Notes under the pieces: generated by a model
Told to the model about the DNA's origin: nothing
The model's input: only the letters and a program-made list of their open reading frames with translations
Database searches by the model: none
Translations under genes and position numbers: made by a program
Origin: Candidatus Portnoybacteria bacterium CG_4_10_14_0_2_um_filter_44_20
GTDB taxonomy: Bacteria > Patescibacteriota > Minisyncoccia > Portnoybacterales > GCA-002795985
Reading direction: 5' to 3'
NCBI GenBank assembly: GCA_002792395.1
Contig: PFOG01000073.1
Coordinates: forward strand, 1 to 10,152
DNA length: 10,152 nucleotides
Shown here: positions 1-5,930 of the stretch, one piece after another
Numbering within the stretch: the stretch's first letter is position 1
Layout of the letters: every line of letters begins with the position of its first letter

Positions 1-90
1 ATTAGTATTTTCATTAGTGCCTCGTTCCCATGGACTTCTCGGATGAGCAAAGTAGACTTTGATACCGGTAATGTTGGTGAATAATTTTTG
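1..90 (-). pseudogene. IS30-family transposase, C-terminal catalytic fragment (truncated)
   Basis: Read on the minus strand, this stretch encodes a peptide containing [18 protein letters not shown], the signature around the last catalytic acid of IS30-family DDE transposases (the Glu of NEN). The frame is open from position 90 to the window edge and is closed upstream by a TAG at 91-93. The rest of the integrase core and the N-terminal HTH are absent, because the histidine kinase gene lies directly upstream with an intact end. It is therefore a 5'-truncated remnant; the 3' part may continue outside the window. It marks past insertion or rearrangement at the edge of the signalling block. Family assignment is firm from the motif; whether the decay is a stop, a frameshift or a deletion cannot be told from this end alone. 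Confidence 0.8.
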
Positions 91-132
91 CTATACTCTC
101 TGTGATAATCTTGTTGTGGTATAACCCCGGCT

Positions 133-1053
133 CTAGGCGCACGGCAGAGTGATTGTAGCGACGGTGCCTTTTCCATCGATGCTTTCGATATCAATAGTTC
201 CATCGTGTCCTTCAATAATATTTTTTACAACATACAATCCCAACCCTGTTCCTGAAGTCTGCAGTCTAAGAGCATTGTCCCCCCGGAAGAATTTGCTGAA
301 CAAGCGCTCAATCTGTTCTTCCGGAATTCCTATGCCCGTGTCGGAAATTTCAATTTTTACCCCATCTTCGCCTAAAAACGCTTCTACGGTTACTTTTCCG
401 CCAGGCAGAGTGTATTTTATGGCGTTGTCTATCAGGTTTTCCAGGGCAATGCCCATTTTTTCCTCATCAATTTTTATCAAAGGAATATCGGGTGAAATAT
501 CAACGGCAAATATTATCCCTTTATTGTCGGCCCCTTGTTTCATTCTTTCAGCGACCGATTTTAAGAGATTAATGAATGATTGTTTTTTAGGATTTATTCC
601 GTACTTTCCCTCTTCTATGCGCGCGACATTAAGAAGCTGGTTTACAAGATCGATAATCCTTATGGACGATTTTAATCCGTCTTCGGTTACTGCTTGCTGG
701 CCAGAGTTAAGCTTACCAAGTTCTTTGTCAAGCAATTCATTAAACGCCCATTTGACTCCCGTAAGCGGGGTGCGTAGCTGGTGGGCTGCTACGGAAACGA
801 ACTCCGATTTGCTCTCATCAAGCGCAATTAGGCGCCTGTTGGCTTCCGAAAGCTCCATATCGCGGCGCACCAGGATTTTTCCCACCTCGTAATTTTCATT
901 TAAAAGCGCGGCCAGGCGCTTGTTGGCTTCTTCTAATTCCGTTTTGGTTTTGTTCAATTCATGGATTTTCTTTTCTCTTTCTTCAAGAACTTTTCTAACC
1001 CGCGTAAGCAAGCTCCCTTTTTCCAAATTTATGCCCGATATTTCGTCTGGCAT
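133..1053 (-). CDS. Soluble sensor histidine kinase (coiled coil + HisKA + HATPase_c)
   Basis: A 306-residue kinase with no membrane segment of its own. Residues about 20-80 are a charged coiled coil. The H-box follows (FVSVAAHQLRTPL, phospho-acceptor His91). The ATPase domain shows the N-box (N206, N210 in NLIDNAIKY), G1 box DTGIGIP at 238-244, an F-box FSKFFRG at 252-258 and G2 box GTGLGL at 268-273. All catalytic motifs are present, so it should autophosphorylate on His91 and pass phosphate to a receiver; the double-receiver protein encoded at the head of this block is the obvious candidate, by inference. It starts 12 bases after the stop of the 5TM receptor gene and in the same reading frame, with no Shine-Dalgarno site, so it probably relies on translational coupling. 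The receptor most likely supplies its missing input domain through coiled-coil contact. Confidence 0.93.
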   Translation of the reverse strand: MPDEISGINLEKGSLLTRVRKVLEEREKKIHELNKTKTELEEANKRLAALLNENYEVGKILVRRDMELSEANRRLIALDESKSEFVSVAAHQLRTPLTGVKWAFNELLDKELGKLNSGQQAVTEDGLKSSIRIIDLVNQLLNVARIEEGKYGINPKKQSFINLLKSVAERMKQGADNKGIIFAVDISPDIPLIKIDEEKMGIALENLIDNAIKYTLPGGKVTVEAFLGEDGVKIEISDTGIGIPEEQIERLFSKFFRGDNALRLQTSGTGLGLYVVKNIIEGHDGTIDIESIDGKGTVATITLPCA

Positions 1054-1065
1054 AATTGATTTTTA

Positions 1066-1812
1066 TTATTTTTTTTCTTCAATTTCTTTAATTTCTTCTT
1101 CGGCCTTTCTCAGCTCTTTCAAAGCCAGTTCGGCTTCTCTTTTTAGGGCGATATCTTTGGCGATTAAAAGAAAAAGTAAAATACCCAGAGCATTGGCAAT
1201 GACCATAGGAATCAAAAGCTGCTGAGCGAATAAAATTGCGATTCCGCTTATAGTTTTTGTCGTATATAATGGCGAAATTAAAGGCACTATTACTTCCAAA
1301 TGTATTACTTCCCAAAAAGCGGTAATAAGGACAACCAACAGAACTTCTTTATTGGTTATCGTTTTAATGTTGATTTTTCTGTATTTTGACAGCCAGGCGC
1401 CGACAAAACCAGCTCCAACAGTGGCTACTCCGCAACCAATGGCCGACCAAAAACCGATGGTGCCGGTAAAGCCGGTCCAGATAACTCCTGTCATTCTATA
1501 CAGCCCGGAAATTAATCCTGCTCCGATTCCCACGACAGGACCCCCTAATATACCTGCAAAAATAGCAATGCAATCGCGGAAATTGAAGATTATTCCGAAA
1601 AGCTTTAAGCCGAATTCCGAAGCGAGTATGCCCAGCACTCCAAAAAACAAAATCAGGCCTGCTTTTTCTTTTTTAGTATAAGATTGTTTATAGATAAACG
1701 CTCTAACCCTTTCTGAAAGAGAAAGCAGATATAGGGCGGTGACAACCAAAGAAACAAAAGCAACCAGATAGCGGGAAGTACTAATTAATTCGCTGAATAT
1801 TGGAAATTTCAT
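1066..1812 (-). CDS. 5TM-5TMR_LYT-type membrane receptor with C-terminal coiled coil
   Basis: A 248-residue polytopic membrane protein. Hydrophobic segments lie at about 14-33, 51-68, 81-103, 117-142, 156-178 and 189-219. Residues 77-106 carry the LytS/YhcK-type 5TM receptor signature: N-x-RD, then a hydrophobic run ending in GGP, then GLISGLYR. These domains normally sit at the N-terminus of histidine kinases or cyclic-di-GMP enzymes and sense extracellular or membrane signals. Here the protein ends after a short Glu/Lys/Ala coiled coil (about 222-248) with no output domain. The kinase gene just downstream begins with a coiled coil, so the pair looks like a split receptor kinase. The start lies 5 bases after the FIST stop codon, with a GGAGG on the minus strand (1825-1829) inside the end of the FIST gene, the only good ribosome binding site in this block. 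Confidence 0.85.
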   Translation of the reverse strand: MKFPIFSELISTSRYLVAFVSLVVTALYLLSLSERVRAFIYKQSYTKKEKAGLILFFGVLGILASEFGLKLFGIIFNFRDCIAIFAGILGGPVVGIGAGLISGLYRMTGVIWTGFTGTIGFWSAIGCGVATVGAGFVGAWLSKYRKINIKTITNKEVLLVVLITAFWEVIHLEVIVPLISPLYTTKTISGIAILFAQQLLIPMVIANALGILLFLLIAKDIALKREAELALKELRKAEEEIKEIEEKK

Positions 1813-1817
1813 ATATT

Positions 1818-3020
1818 TTATTCGCCTCCGGCAAAGATAACCACCGTTTCATTATAAAATTTGGGTTGAATGAGCTTTTGATTTTTTGTCTCTCCCCTTA
1901 AGGGAGCTTGTTCGCCGTAGGTGTAGAATCCCAAAAGAGGAACGTCTTTTCCCAGAATTTCCATAACCGCATCGATTTCATCTTTTGCTTTCTGGGCGAA
2001 GAGTTTTTCCCGCGCGATACAGTTAAACATCAGGGCAAATTTCGGTTTTGCGTTTTCGCTTTCCATGTCGCTCATGACCCTTTTTGCCGCATACTGCGCC
2101 GCTTCAATCGCCTTTTCTTTGCTTCCGATCATAAGGCGGACTTCGGAGCCCTCCGGAATTTCGGCGGCGCAAGTAATGGCGCCATTTTCATCAACCGTGA
2201 TCGGGTCGCGGATAAGATATTCGTCTAAGTCGGGAACCTTAAGTCCCAAGGGATATGTTATTGCCATGCGGGCAAGAGGCTCCTTGCGAAGTTCTTCGGC
2301 TTTTGAGCCGAAATAGTCTTCATAAACACTTATGGCGGGTTTGTTATCAATGGTATGGACTACCGCTCCTTTTGATTTGGTCACTTTCATCGGCTGGCTG
2401 ACGGGCATCCATCCATGGCGCACGCCCATGGCAAAACTGAATTTACCTGAAAGCCCGACGCCGGCGACGGCGCCGCTCGACACTTTTCCATCGCAGTACT
2501 GGTATGTTTTTTTAAAAAGAAAATCGTCTCCCGCCGCACCGCCAACAACCGGGAAATTAGCGCCGAGCGCGTCCAGCACTCCGCGCACGGTATCCGCCCC
2601 ATTGCCAGTGAGTACATCGGGCAGCATTATGAATGTGCGCAAGGGCTCTTTTGCCTTATTTTTTATGCTTTCGGCAACCGCGCGTCCGGCTTCCCTGGCA
2701 CCTGATTTTATGTTTTCGCTCAAGCCGCTTGTAAAAACAATACTGTCCGACTTAATCGCCATAACGACAACCGATTTTGAATTGGGGCCGTCCGACGTTA
2801 TTTCTCCGGCATCACTGCAACCAATACCGGGAGCCTCGTTACTTGCCTCCGCAACACCACTCACCAATTCTTCCTGATTGAAAGCGACTGAAGAAAATGT
2901 GAAAGTAAAATCAGGCTTTTCATCCCCGATTTTTTTTATCGCCTTTTTGCAGGCCTCAAAACCGGCTTGTTTTGAGTCGGCACTATTTTCGCTCGAACCT
3001 ACTCCTACATAAATTGCCAT
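1818..3020 (-). CDS. FIST N/C domain sensory protein
   Basis: A 400-residue soluble protein, full length for a stand-alone FIST protein. The FIST_N region covers about 25-210 (landmarks GIGCSDAGEI at 66-74 and VVGGAAGDD at 158-166). FIST_C covers about 220-375 and includes NCIAR (333-337) and the family hallmark GFYTYGEQAPL at 364-374. FIST domains are proposed ligand-binding input modules, with amino acids suggested from genomic context, and are usually encoded next to two-component or cyclic-di-GMP proteins. That matches the receptor, kinase and receiver genes here. No signal peptide is visible, so it is probably cytoplasmic. There is no clear Shine-Dalgarno site before the ATG. The gene is visibly richer in G+C than the replication genes in this window. 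The ligand and partner are unknown. Confidence 0.9.
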   Translation of the reverse strand: MAIYVGVGSSENSADSKQAGFEACKKAIKKIGDEKPDFTFTFSSVAFNQEELVSGVAEASNEAPGIGCSDAGEITSDGPNSKSVVVMAIKSDSIVFTSGLSENIKSGAREAGRAVAESIKNKAKEPLRTFIMLPDVLTGNGADTVRGVLDALGANFPVVGGAAGDDFLFKKTYQYCDGKVSSGAVAGVGLSGKFSFAMGVRHGWMPVSQPMKVTKSKGAVVHTIDNKPAISVYEDYFGSKAEELRKEPLARMAITYPLGLKVPDLDEYLIRDPITVDENGAITCAAEIPEGSEVRLMIGSKEKAIEAAQYAAKRVMSDMESENAKPKFALMFNCIAREKLFAQKAKDEIDAVMEILGKDVPLLGFYTYGEQAPLRGETKNQKLIQPKFYNETVVIFAGGE

Positions 3021-3044
3021 ATTATTTTTTATAATTTTCCATAG

Positions 3045-3097
3045 GAATCTAACTTAACACTTTTGGCGCTTCGCGCCAAGATTGTTGCGTTAGATTC
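3045..3097 (-). repeat. 25-bp imperfect inverted repeat / hairpin with GAA triloop
   Basis: Arms 3045-3069 and 3073-3097 match at 21 of 25 positions. The core is perfect: on the minus strand TTGGCGC, loop GAA, GCGCCAA. The outer 9 bp (GAATCTAAC / GTTAGATTC) are also perfect. The structure covers the stop codon of the receiver gene and lies 24 bases before the FIST start. No T-run follows on either strand, so it is not a clean intrinsic terminator. It could be an mRNA-stabilising or partially attenuating hairpin, or a small mobile palindrome. Confidence 0.7.
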
Positions 3098-3108
3098 TGG
3101 AATCCAAT
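3090..3108 (+). repeat. 19-bp direct repeat, copy 1 (end of REC-REC gene)
   Basis: The sequence TTAGATTCTGGAATCCAAT occurs here and again, identically and in the same orientation, at 3925-3943. It contains the small palindrome GATTC-TG-GAATC. This copy encodes the last residues and the stop codon of the receiver gene. Confidence 0.85.
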
Positions 3109-3905
3109 TTATTAATAACTTCCATCACTTTTGAAATAATTTCATTAGGGGTTGAATGCGCTTTTATCATATACTGCTCTGCGCCGGCTTTGAGCCCTTT
3201 TTCAATTTCCTTTTTTTGGCCGAGATTGGATAGAATGATAACCGGAATATGTTTTAATTTTTCATTGGCCTTGATTTCTTTAAGAAATTCAATCCCATTA
3301 ACGCCCGGAAGGACGATGTCAAGAAGAATAACGTCAATTTTCTCACTTGTTAGAATCAGCCGCGCGCTGTTTGCGTCCATTGCGCGGAATGTTTTTATGT
3401 GTGACTGCGATAATTTTTTTTCAAGCAAATCGGATATAAAAATATCGTCTTCAACAAGAAGCGCCTGTCCCGAAATTCTCTCTTTTTCAATTTTATCTCT
3501 CACTCCACATTCTACCTCGTCTCGACCGAGTACACGGTTGACTTTTGCAATAATTTCGTTGGGCTCGAAATTGATTTTTACCAAATAGTCGCGGATGCCA
3601 AGTTTTAGAACGCGGTCTATTTCAATCGGCTGTCCCGAGTTTGAAATGACAATGACCGGCAAATCAGGCAGAATTTTTTCTTTATTGAGTTTTTCTAAAA
3701 CTTCAAATCCATTAAGCCGGGGGAGAAGCATATCAAGAAGCACCAGGTCCGGTTTTGCGGTCCGTATAAGGTTAAGTCCGTTAATACCGTCATAAGCCGC
3801 TTTCACTTCGTAGCCAACTTTTTTAAGTTTGTTAGTCAAAAGATTCACTATTATTTCTTCGTCTTCCACTAGCACAATTAGTTTTTTTCTCTGTTCTTTG
3901 TCCAT
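3090..3905 (-). CDS. Tandem-receiver (REC-REC) response regulator without output domain
   Basis: A 271-residue protein made of two CheY-like receiver domains. REC1 spans about 8-127, with acidic pocket E14/D15, phospho-acceptor D58 in LLDMLLPRLNG, switch S88 and K110. REC2 spans about 147-265, with E152/D153/D154, phospho-acceptor D196 in ILLDIVLPGVNG, S226 and K248. Both pockets have every key residue, so both should be phosphorylatable. No DNA-binding, enzymatic or other output domain follows, so it is either a phosphate-relay or sink protein or acts through protein contacts. It is the first gene of the block in transcription order; kinase, receptor and FIST protein lie downstream, so cognate pairing with that kinase is likely. 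Its last codons and stop fall inside a 19-bp direct repeat whose other copy lies just upstream of the gene. No Shine-Dalgarno site is visible. Confidence 0.93.
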   Translation of the reverse strand: MDKEQRKKLIVLVEDEEIIVNLLTNKLKKVGYEVKAAYDGINGLNLIRTAKPDLVLLDMLLPRLNGFEVLEKLNKEKILPDLPVIVISNSGQPIEIDRVLKLGIRDYLVKINFEPNEIIAKVNRVLGRDEVECGVRDKIEKERISGQALLVEDDIFISDLLEKKLSQSHIKTFRAMDANSARLILTSEKIDVILLDIVLPGVNGIEFLKEIKANEKLKHIPVIILSNLGQKKEIEKGLKAGAEQYMIKAHSTPNEIISKVMEVINKLDSRI

Positions 3906-3924
3906 TGTTTAAATAATAGCATAA

Positions 3925-3943
3925 TTAGATTCTGGAATCCAAT
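3925..3943 (+). repeat. 19-bp direct repeat, copy 2 (upstream of REC-REC gene)
   Basis: Exact copy of the 19-bp sequence at 3090-3108; the two copies bracket the receiver gene. This one lies between the putative promoter and the ATG, so it is part of the 5' leader. A shortened, oppositely oriented relative (TTAGAATCCAAT on the minus strand) lies at about 4217-4228. Confidence 0.85.
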
Positions 3944-3951
3944 ATAGTTTT

Positions 3952-3980
3952 AGTATAGGTGATATAAAATAGTTTATAAA
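3952..3980 (-). promoter_or_regulatory. Putative promoter for the signalling block
   Basis: On the minus strand TTTATA (3975-3980) is followed after 17 bases by TATACT (3952-3957). The -10 is 5/6 and the -35 is 4/6 against the sigma70 consensus. Transcription would start about 40 bases before the receiver ATG, giving a short leader that contains the second direct-repeat copy. Confidence 0.45.
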
Positions 3981-3998
3981 GAGTGTGATGTAAAAAAG

Positions 3999-4007
3999 TT
4001 ATACACA
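3999..4007 (+). promoter_or_regulatory. DnaA box (TTATACACA)
   Basis: A perfect 9/9 match to the TTATNCACA DnaA-box consensus, about 19 bases upstream of the putative -35 of the signalling block. It lies about 3.3 kb from the dnaA promoter region. It could be a titration or regulatory site, or a chance match in AT-rich DNA. Confidence 0.4.
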
Positions 4008-4090
4008 ACCCTATATCTCACTTAAAACATCGGCGATTTTTTCAGACGGCGGGGCCTCAAATTGGGTGGTGGGTGGGGTTAGTATCAATA

Positions 4091-4228
4091 TTATAACTCC
4101 AAACTTAAATATTGTTTAATTTTGTCCCCCAGTTCGTTCCATGAAGTTGAACCGTCTTTCGGATAATGAGCCAATCCTCCAGTGTTGCAGTAGCTATAAA
4201 TCTGTAAAATCGTTTCATTGGATTCTAA
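4091..4228 (-). pseudogene. Decayed reading frame, unknown protein tail
   Basis: The minus strand is open for 45 codons, ending in TAA at 4091-4093, and has no ATG, GTG or TTG start in frame. The translation has a natural-looking protein composition (for example CNTGGLAHYPKDG and SWNELGDKIKQYL). A second frame, ending in TAG at 4011-4013, has a Pro-rich stretch followed by PPSEKIADVLSEI. I recognise neither. They may be frameshifted pieces of one lost gene or of two. A promoter-like sequence lies just upstream at 4240-4268. An ATG at about 4218 in another frame gives only a 37-residue peptide of poor character. Confidence 0.3.
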
Positions 4229-4239
4229 TTACTACATTA

Positions 4240-4268
4240 ATTATAATACCTAAATTGTGTCTTAACAA
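4240..4268 (-). promoter_or_regulatory. Putative promoter at the end of dciA, reading leftward
   Basis: On the minus strand TTGTTA (4263-4268) is followed after exactly 17 bases by a perfect TATAAT (4240-4245). It overlaps the last codons of dciA and would transcribe the decayed frames and possibly read through into the receiver gene. Confidence 0.5.
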
Positions 4269-4555
4269 AAAAATTTAATTCTTTCCACTGCCGAAAAACC
4301 GATCTCCTGGTTTATTTTTCCCGCCAGCTCTCCACTTTTCATCTGCAGCTCGTTAACCCAGACGGAATTAGGGCAAGTTACAAAAAGAGTCTTATTTCTA
4401 AAATTAGTCGGTTTAAACCTATCGCGATATTCGGCTCCGTAGGCGCGGGAGATAGTCGAAGACCATAATAAATAAATTCTCTGTTCTTCAGACTGCTTTT
4501 CCAGGTTCAAACGGCTGGTAACAAGCGGGATAATATTTTTTAGACGCGTCCACAT
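4262..4555 (-). CDS. dciA: DciA-like protein (DUF721), putative replicative helicase loader
   Basis: A 97-residue protein matching the short DUF721 pattern: an early Trp (W31) in LLWSSTISRAYG, then a beta strand in KTLFVTCPNSVWVNEL (residues 55-70), then an amphipathic helix with Lys, Ile and Asn and a closing beta strand ERIKFF. DciA proteins interact with the replicative helicase DnaB and promote its loading in bacteria lacking DnaC/DnaI. It begins 3 bases after the dnaN stop codon, so it is certainly co-transcribed and probably translationally coupled. DUF721 genes near dnaN (with recF and gyrB) are a known arrangement in Actinobacteria; here recF is missing between them. The domain call rests on the pattern and the context, as the sequence is divergent. 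Confidence 0.8.
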   Translation of the reverse strand: MWTRLKNIIPLVTSRLNLEKQSEEQRIYLLWSSTISRAYGAEYRDRFKPTNFRNKTLFVTCPNSVWVNELQMKSGELAGKINQEIGFSAVERIKFFC

Positions 4556-4558
4556 CTT

Positions 4559-5677
4559 TTAAACTGCCTTGACCGGCATAACCACATAAACATATCCTTC
4601 ATCTCCTACCGGCTTTAAAACGCTTGGCAGAGATTCATCATTAAACCCCCAAAAAACTTTTTTAGTTGAAATATTATTTAACCCGTCTAACAAATATCTC
4701 CAATTATACGCAACCTCCATATCTTTCCCCTCTATTTCTCCTTCTATCTGAGCTTCATTTTCTCCAATTTCTCTGTTTTGGGCAAAAATATTAACTGTTT
4801 TTTTCGCAGAATTGACTATAAACTTTATGTCGCTAATTTTTCCGCTAAAAAGGCTAAGTACTTTAATTATCTGATTAATTTCATCTTTATTCAAAATAGC
4901 GCTTGCCCGGAAGTTATTGGGGATAATCTGTTGATAATCTGGAAATTGCCCGTCTATTAGCCGAGAAATCATTTGAATATTTCCAAAATCAAACATAATT
5001 TGCCCGGGAGCTAAAAATAATTCAAGCGATTTATTTTTTTCATTTTCACTGTTTTTCTCCGCTAGAATTTTAATTACTTCATGAATTGTCTTTTGTGGAA
5101 CTATAATTGGCTGCTGAAAATCATTTTTATTAAAAATGGTTTTTTCCGCTAAACGAAAACTATCGGTCCCAACTAACTTAAGATAATTTTTATTAAAATC
5201 AAATAATACGCCGGATATTTCCGGTCTCGTTTCTGAAATAGCAACCCCTCCGATAACTTGTGAAAGACCTATTTTTAAAATTTCTTTATCTAATTGATTA
5301 TTCAAAGGAGATTCAATAATAGGAATTATAGGATATTCTTTAATATCTTGCCCTTTAATTTGCGCTTTAAAATTTTCACAATTTATATATAAAACATCTT
5401 CTTTAACAGTTAATTCTATCTTTTTATTGGGCAAATTAGATATAAAACTACTTAAAATCCTCGCCGGGACAGTAATTCCTCCTTCTTTTTCTATTTTTCC
5501 CGAAACCCAATAATTAATACCAATTTCAAGATTAGTTGAAGAAATTTTTAATCTCCCTTTATCGGTTTTTAATAAAAGATTATTTAAGATTGGTAAATTT
5601 AAATTTTTACCAACAATCCTTTCTGCGGTAGCTAACGCATTTTTTAAATTTTCTTGTAAACAAAAAATTTTCATCAT
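4559..5677 (-). CDS. dnaN: DNA polymerase III beta subunit (sliding clamp)
   Basis: A 372-residue protein, normal for bacterial beta clamps (about 366-380). Recognisable landmarks are the N-terminal clamp motif (ENLKNALATAERIV then LPILNNLLL), the second-domain motif TRPEISGVLF at 150-159, GTDSFRLA at 170-177, and a C-terminal MPVKAV close to the usual MPxR ending that lines the protein-binding pocket. It forms the ring that tethers the replicative polymerase to DNA. Two adjacent ATG codons (5675-5677 and 5672-5674) are possible starts; the family usually begins MKF/MKI, so the second may be the true one. No Shine-Dalgarno site is present. It lies downstream of dnaA across a 247-base AT-rich gap and is followed immediately by dciA. 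Confidence 0.97.
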   Translation of the reverse strand: MMKIFCLQENLKNALATAERIVGKNLNLPILNNLLLKTDKGRLKISSTNLEIGINYWVSGKIEKEGGITVPARILSSFISNLPNKKIELTVKEDVLYINCENFKAQIKGQDIKEYPIIPIIESPLNNQLDKEILKIGLSQVIGGVAISETRPEISGVLFDFNKNYLKLVGTDSFRLAEKTIFNKNDFQQPIIVPQKTIHEVIKILAEKNSENEKNKSLELFLAPGQIMFDFGNIQMISRLIDGQFPDYQQIIPNNFRASAILNKDEINQIIKVLSLFSGKISDIKFIVNSAKKTVNIFAQNREIGENEAQIEGEIEGKDMEVAYNWRYLLDGLNNISTKKVFWGFNDESLPSVLKPVGDEGYVYVVMPVKAV

Positions 5678-5924
5678 AATAAAGTAGTTATATTAATTTA
5701 TTTTATTAGTAATTACTAATTATTATTAACATTAATAATTTTTGGTTTTTAAAGATAGTTATTATTGTTTAACAAGAAAGAAGTTATTTCTTAAAAATCA
5801 TTAATTGTGGAATAGATGTTAATCTCTTATTTTAATTTTAAGTTCTTGATTTTATTCCAGTACTTTTTAAATATTTCTCCCAGTTTTTTCCACTTATAAA
5901 TTTATAAAGTATTATAACCCGCGG
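5678..5924. other. AT-rich dnaA-dnaN spacer with palindromes
   Basis: About 250 bases of extreme AT-richness without a gene. It contains a perfect 16-bp palindrome (5705-5720), an 8-bp inverted repeat (AATTATTA at 5718-5725 with TAATAATT at 5733-5740) and a hairpin at the dnaA stop (5912-5930). Only weak 7/9 DnaA-box look-alikes occur (around 5815 and 5890). No convincing sigma70 promoter for dnaN could be picked out. Confidence 0.6.
5705..5720. repeat. Perfect 16-bp palindrome
   Basis: ATTAGTAATTACTAAT reads identically on both strands, 27 bases upstream of the dnaN start. It is a possible dimeric repressor site or a melting-prone element. Confidence 0.6.
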
Positions 5925-5930
5925 TTATAA
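5912..5930 (-). repeat. Hairpin at the dnaA stop codon
   Basis: TTATAACC (5912-5919), loop CGC, GGTTATAA (5923-5930): an 8-bp perfect stem that includes the dnaA stop codon at 5925-5927. The minus-strand sequence after it is AT-rich but has no real U-tract, so termination is possible at best and read-through into dnaN is expected. Confidence 0.55.

Larger units (their letters stand above)
3906..4261. other. Gene-poor spacer between dciA and the signalling block
   Basis: About 355 bases with no complete gene. It holds a promoter-like sequence overlapping the dciA end (4240-4268), a second one before the receiver gene (3952-3980), a perfect DnaA box (3999-4007), a 19-bp direct repeat copy (3925-3943), a G-rich tract on the plus strand (4051-4078), and two minus-strand reading frames that end at 4091 and 4011 and look like decayed protein tails. 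Confidence 0.7.

Noticed and set aside
74..97. Promoter-like TTGGTG/TATACT on the plus strand near the left edge
   Set aside because: Spacer is only 12 bases, and it would read antisense into the kinase gene.
149..892. Plus-strand open frame of 247 codons
   Set aside because: It lies opposite the histidine kinase, whose motifs are complete; its translation is low-complexity Ser/Phe-rich antisense with no family features.
1088..1315. Minus-strand frame of 75 codons inside the 5TM receptor gene
   Set aside because: Out-of-frame overlap with the receptor; basic, low-complexity translation without recognisable domain.
2332..2877. Plus-strand open frame of 181 codons opposite FIST
   Set aside because: Antisense shadow of a well-supported gene; no motif and no start signals.
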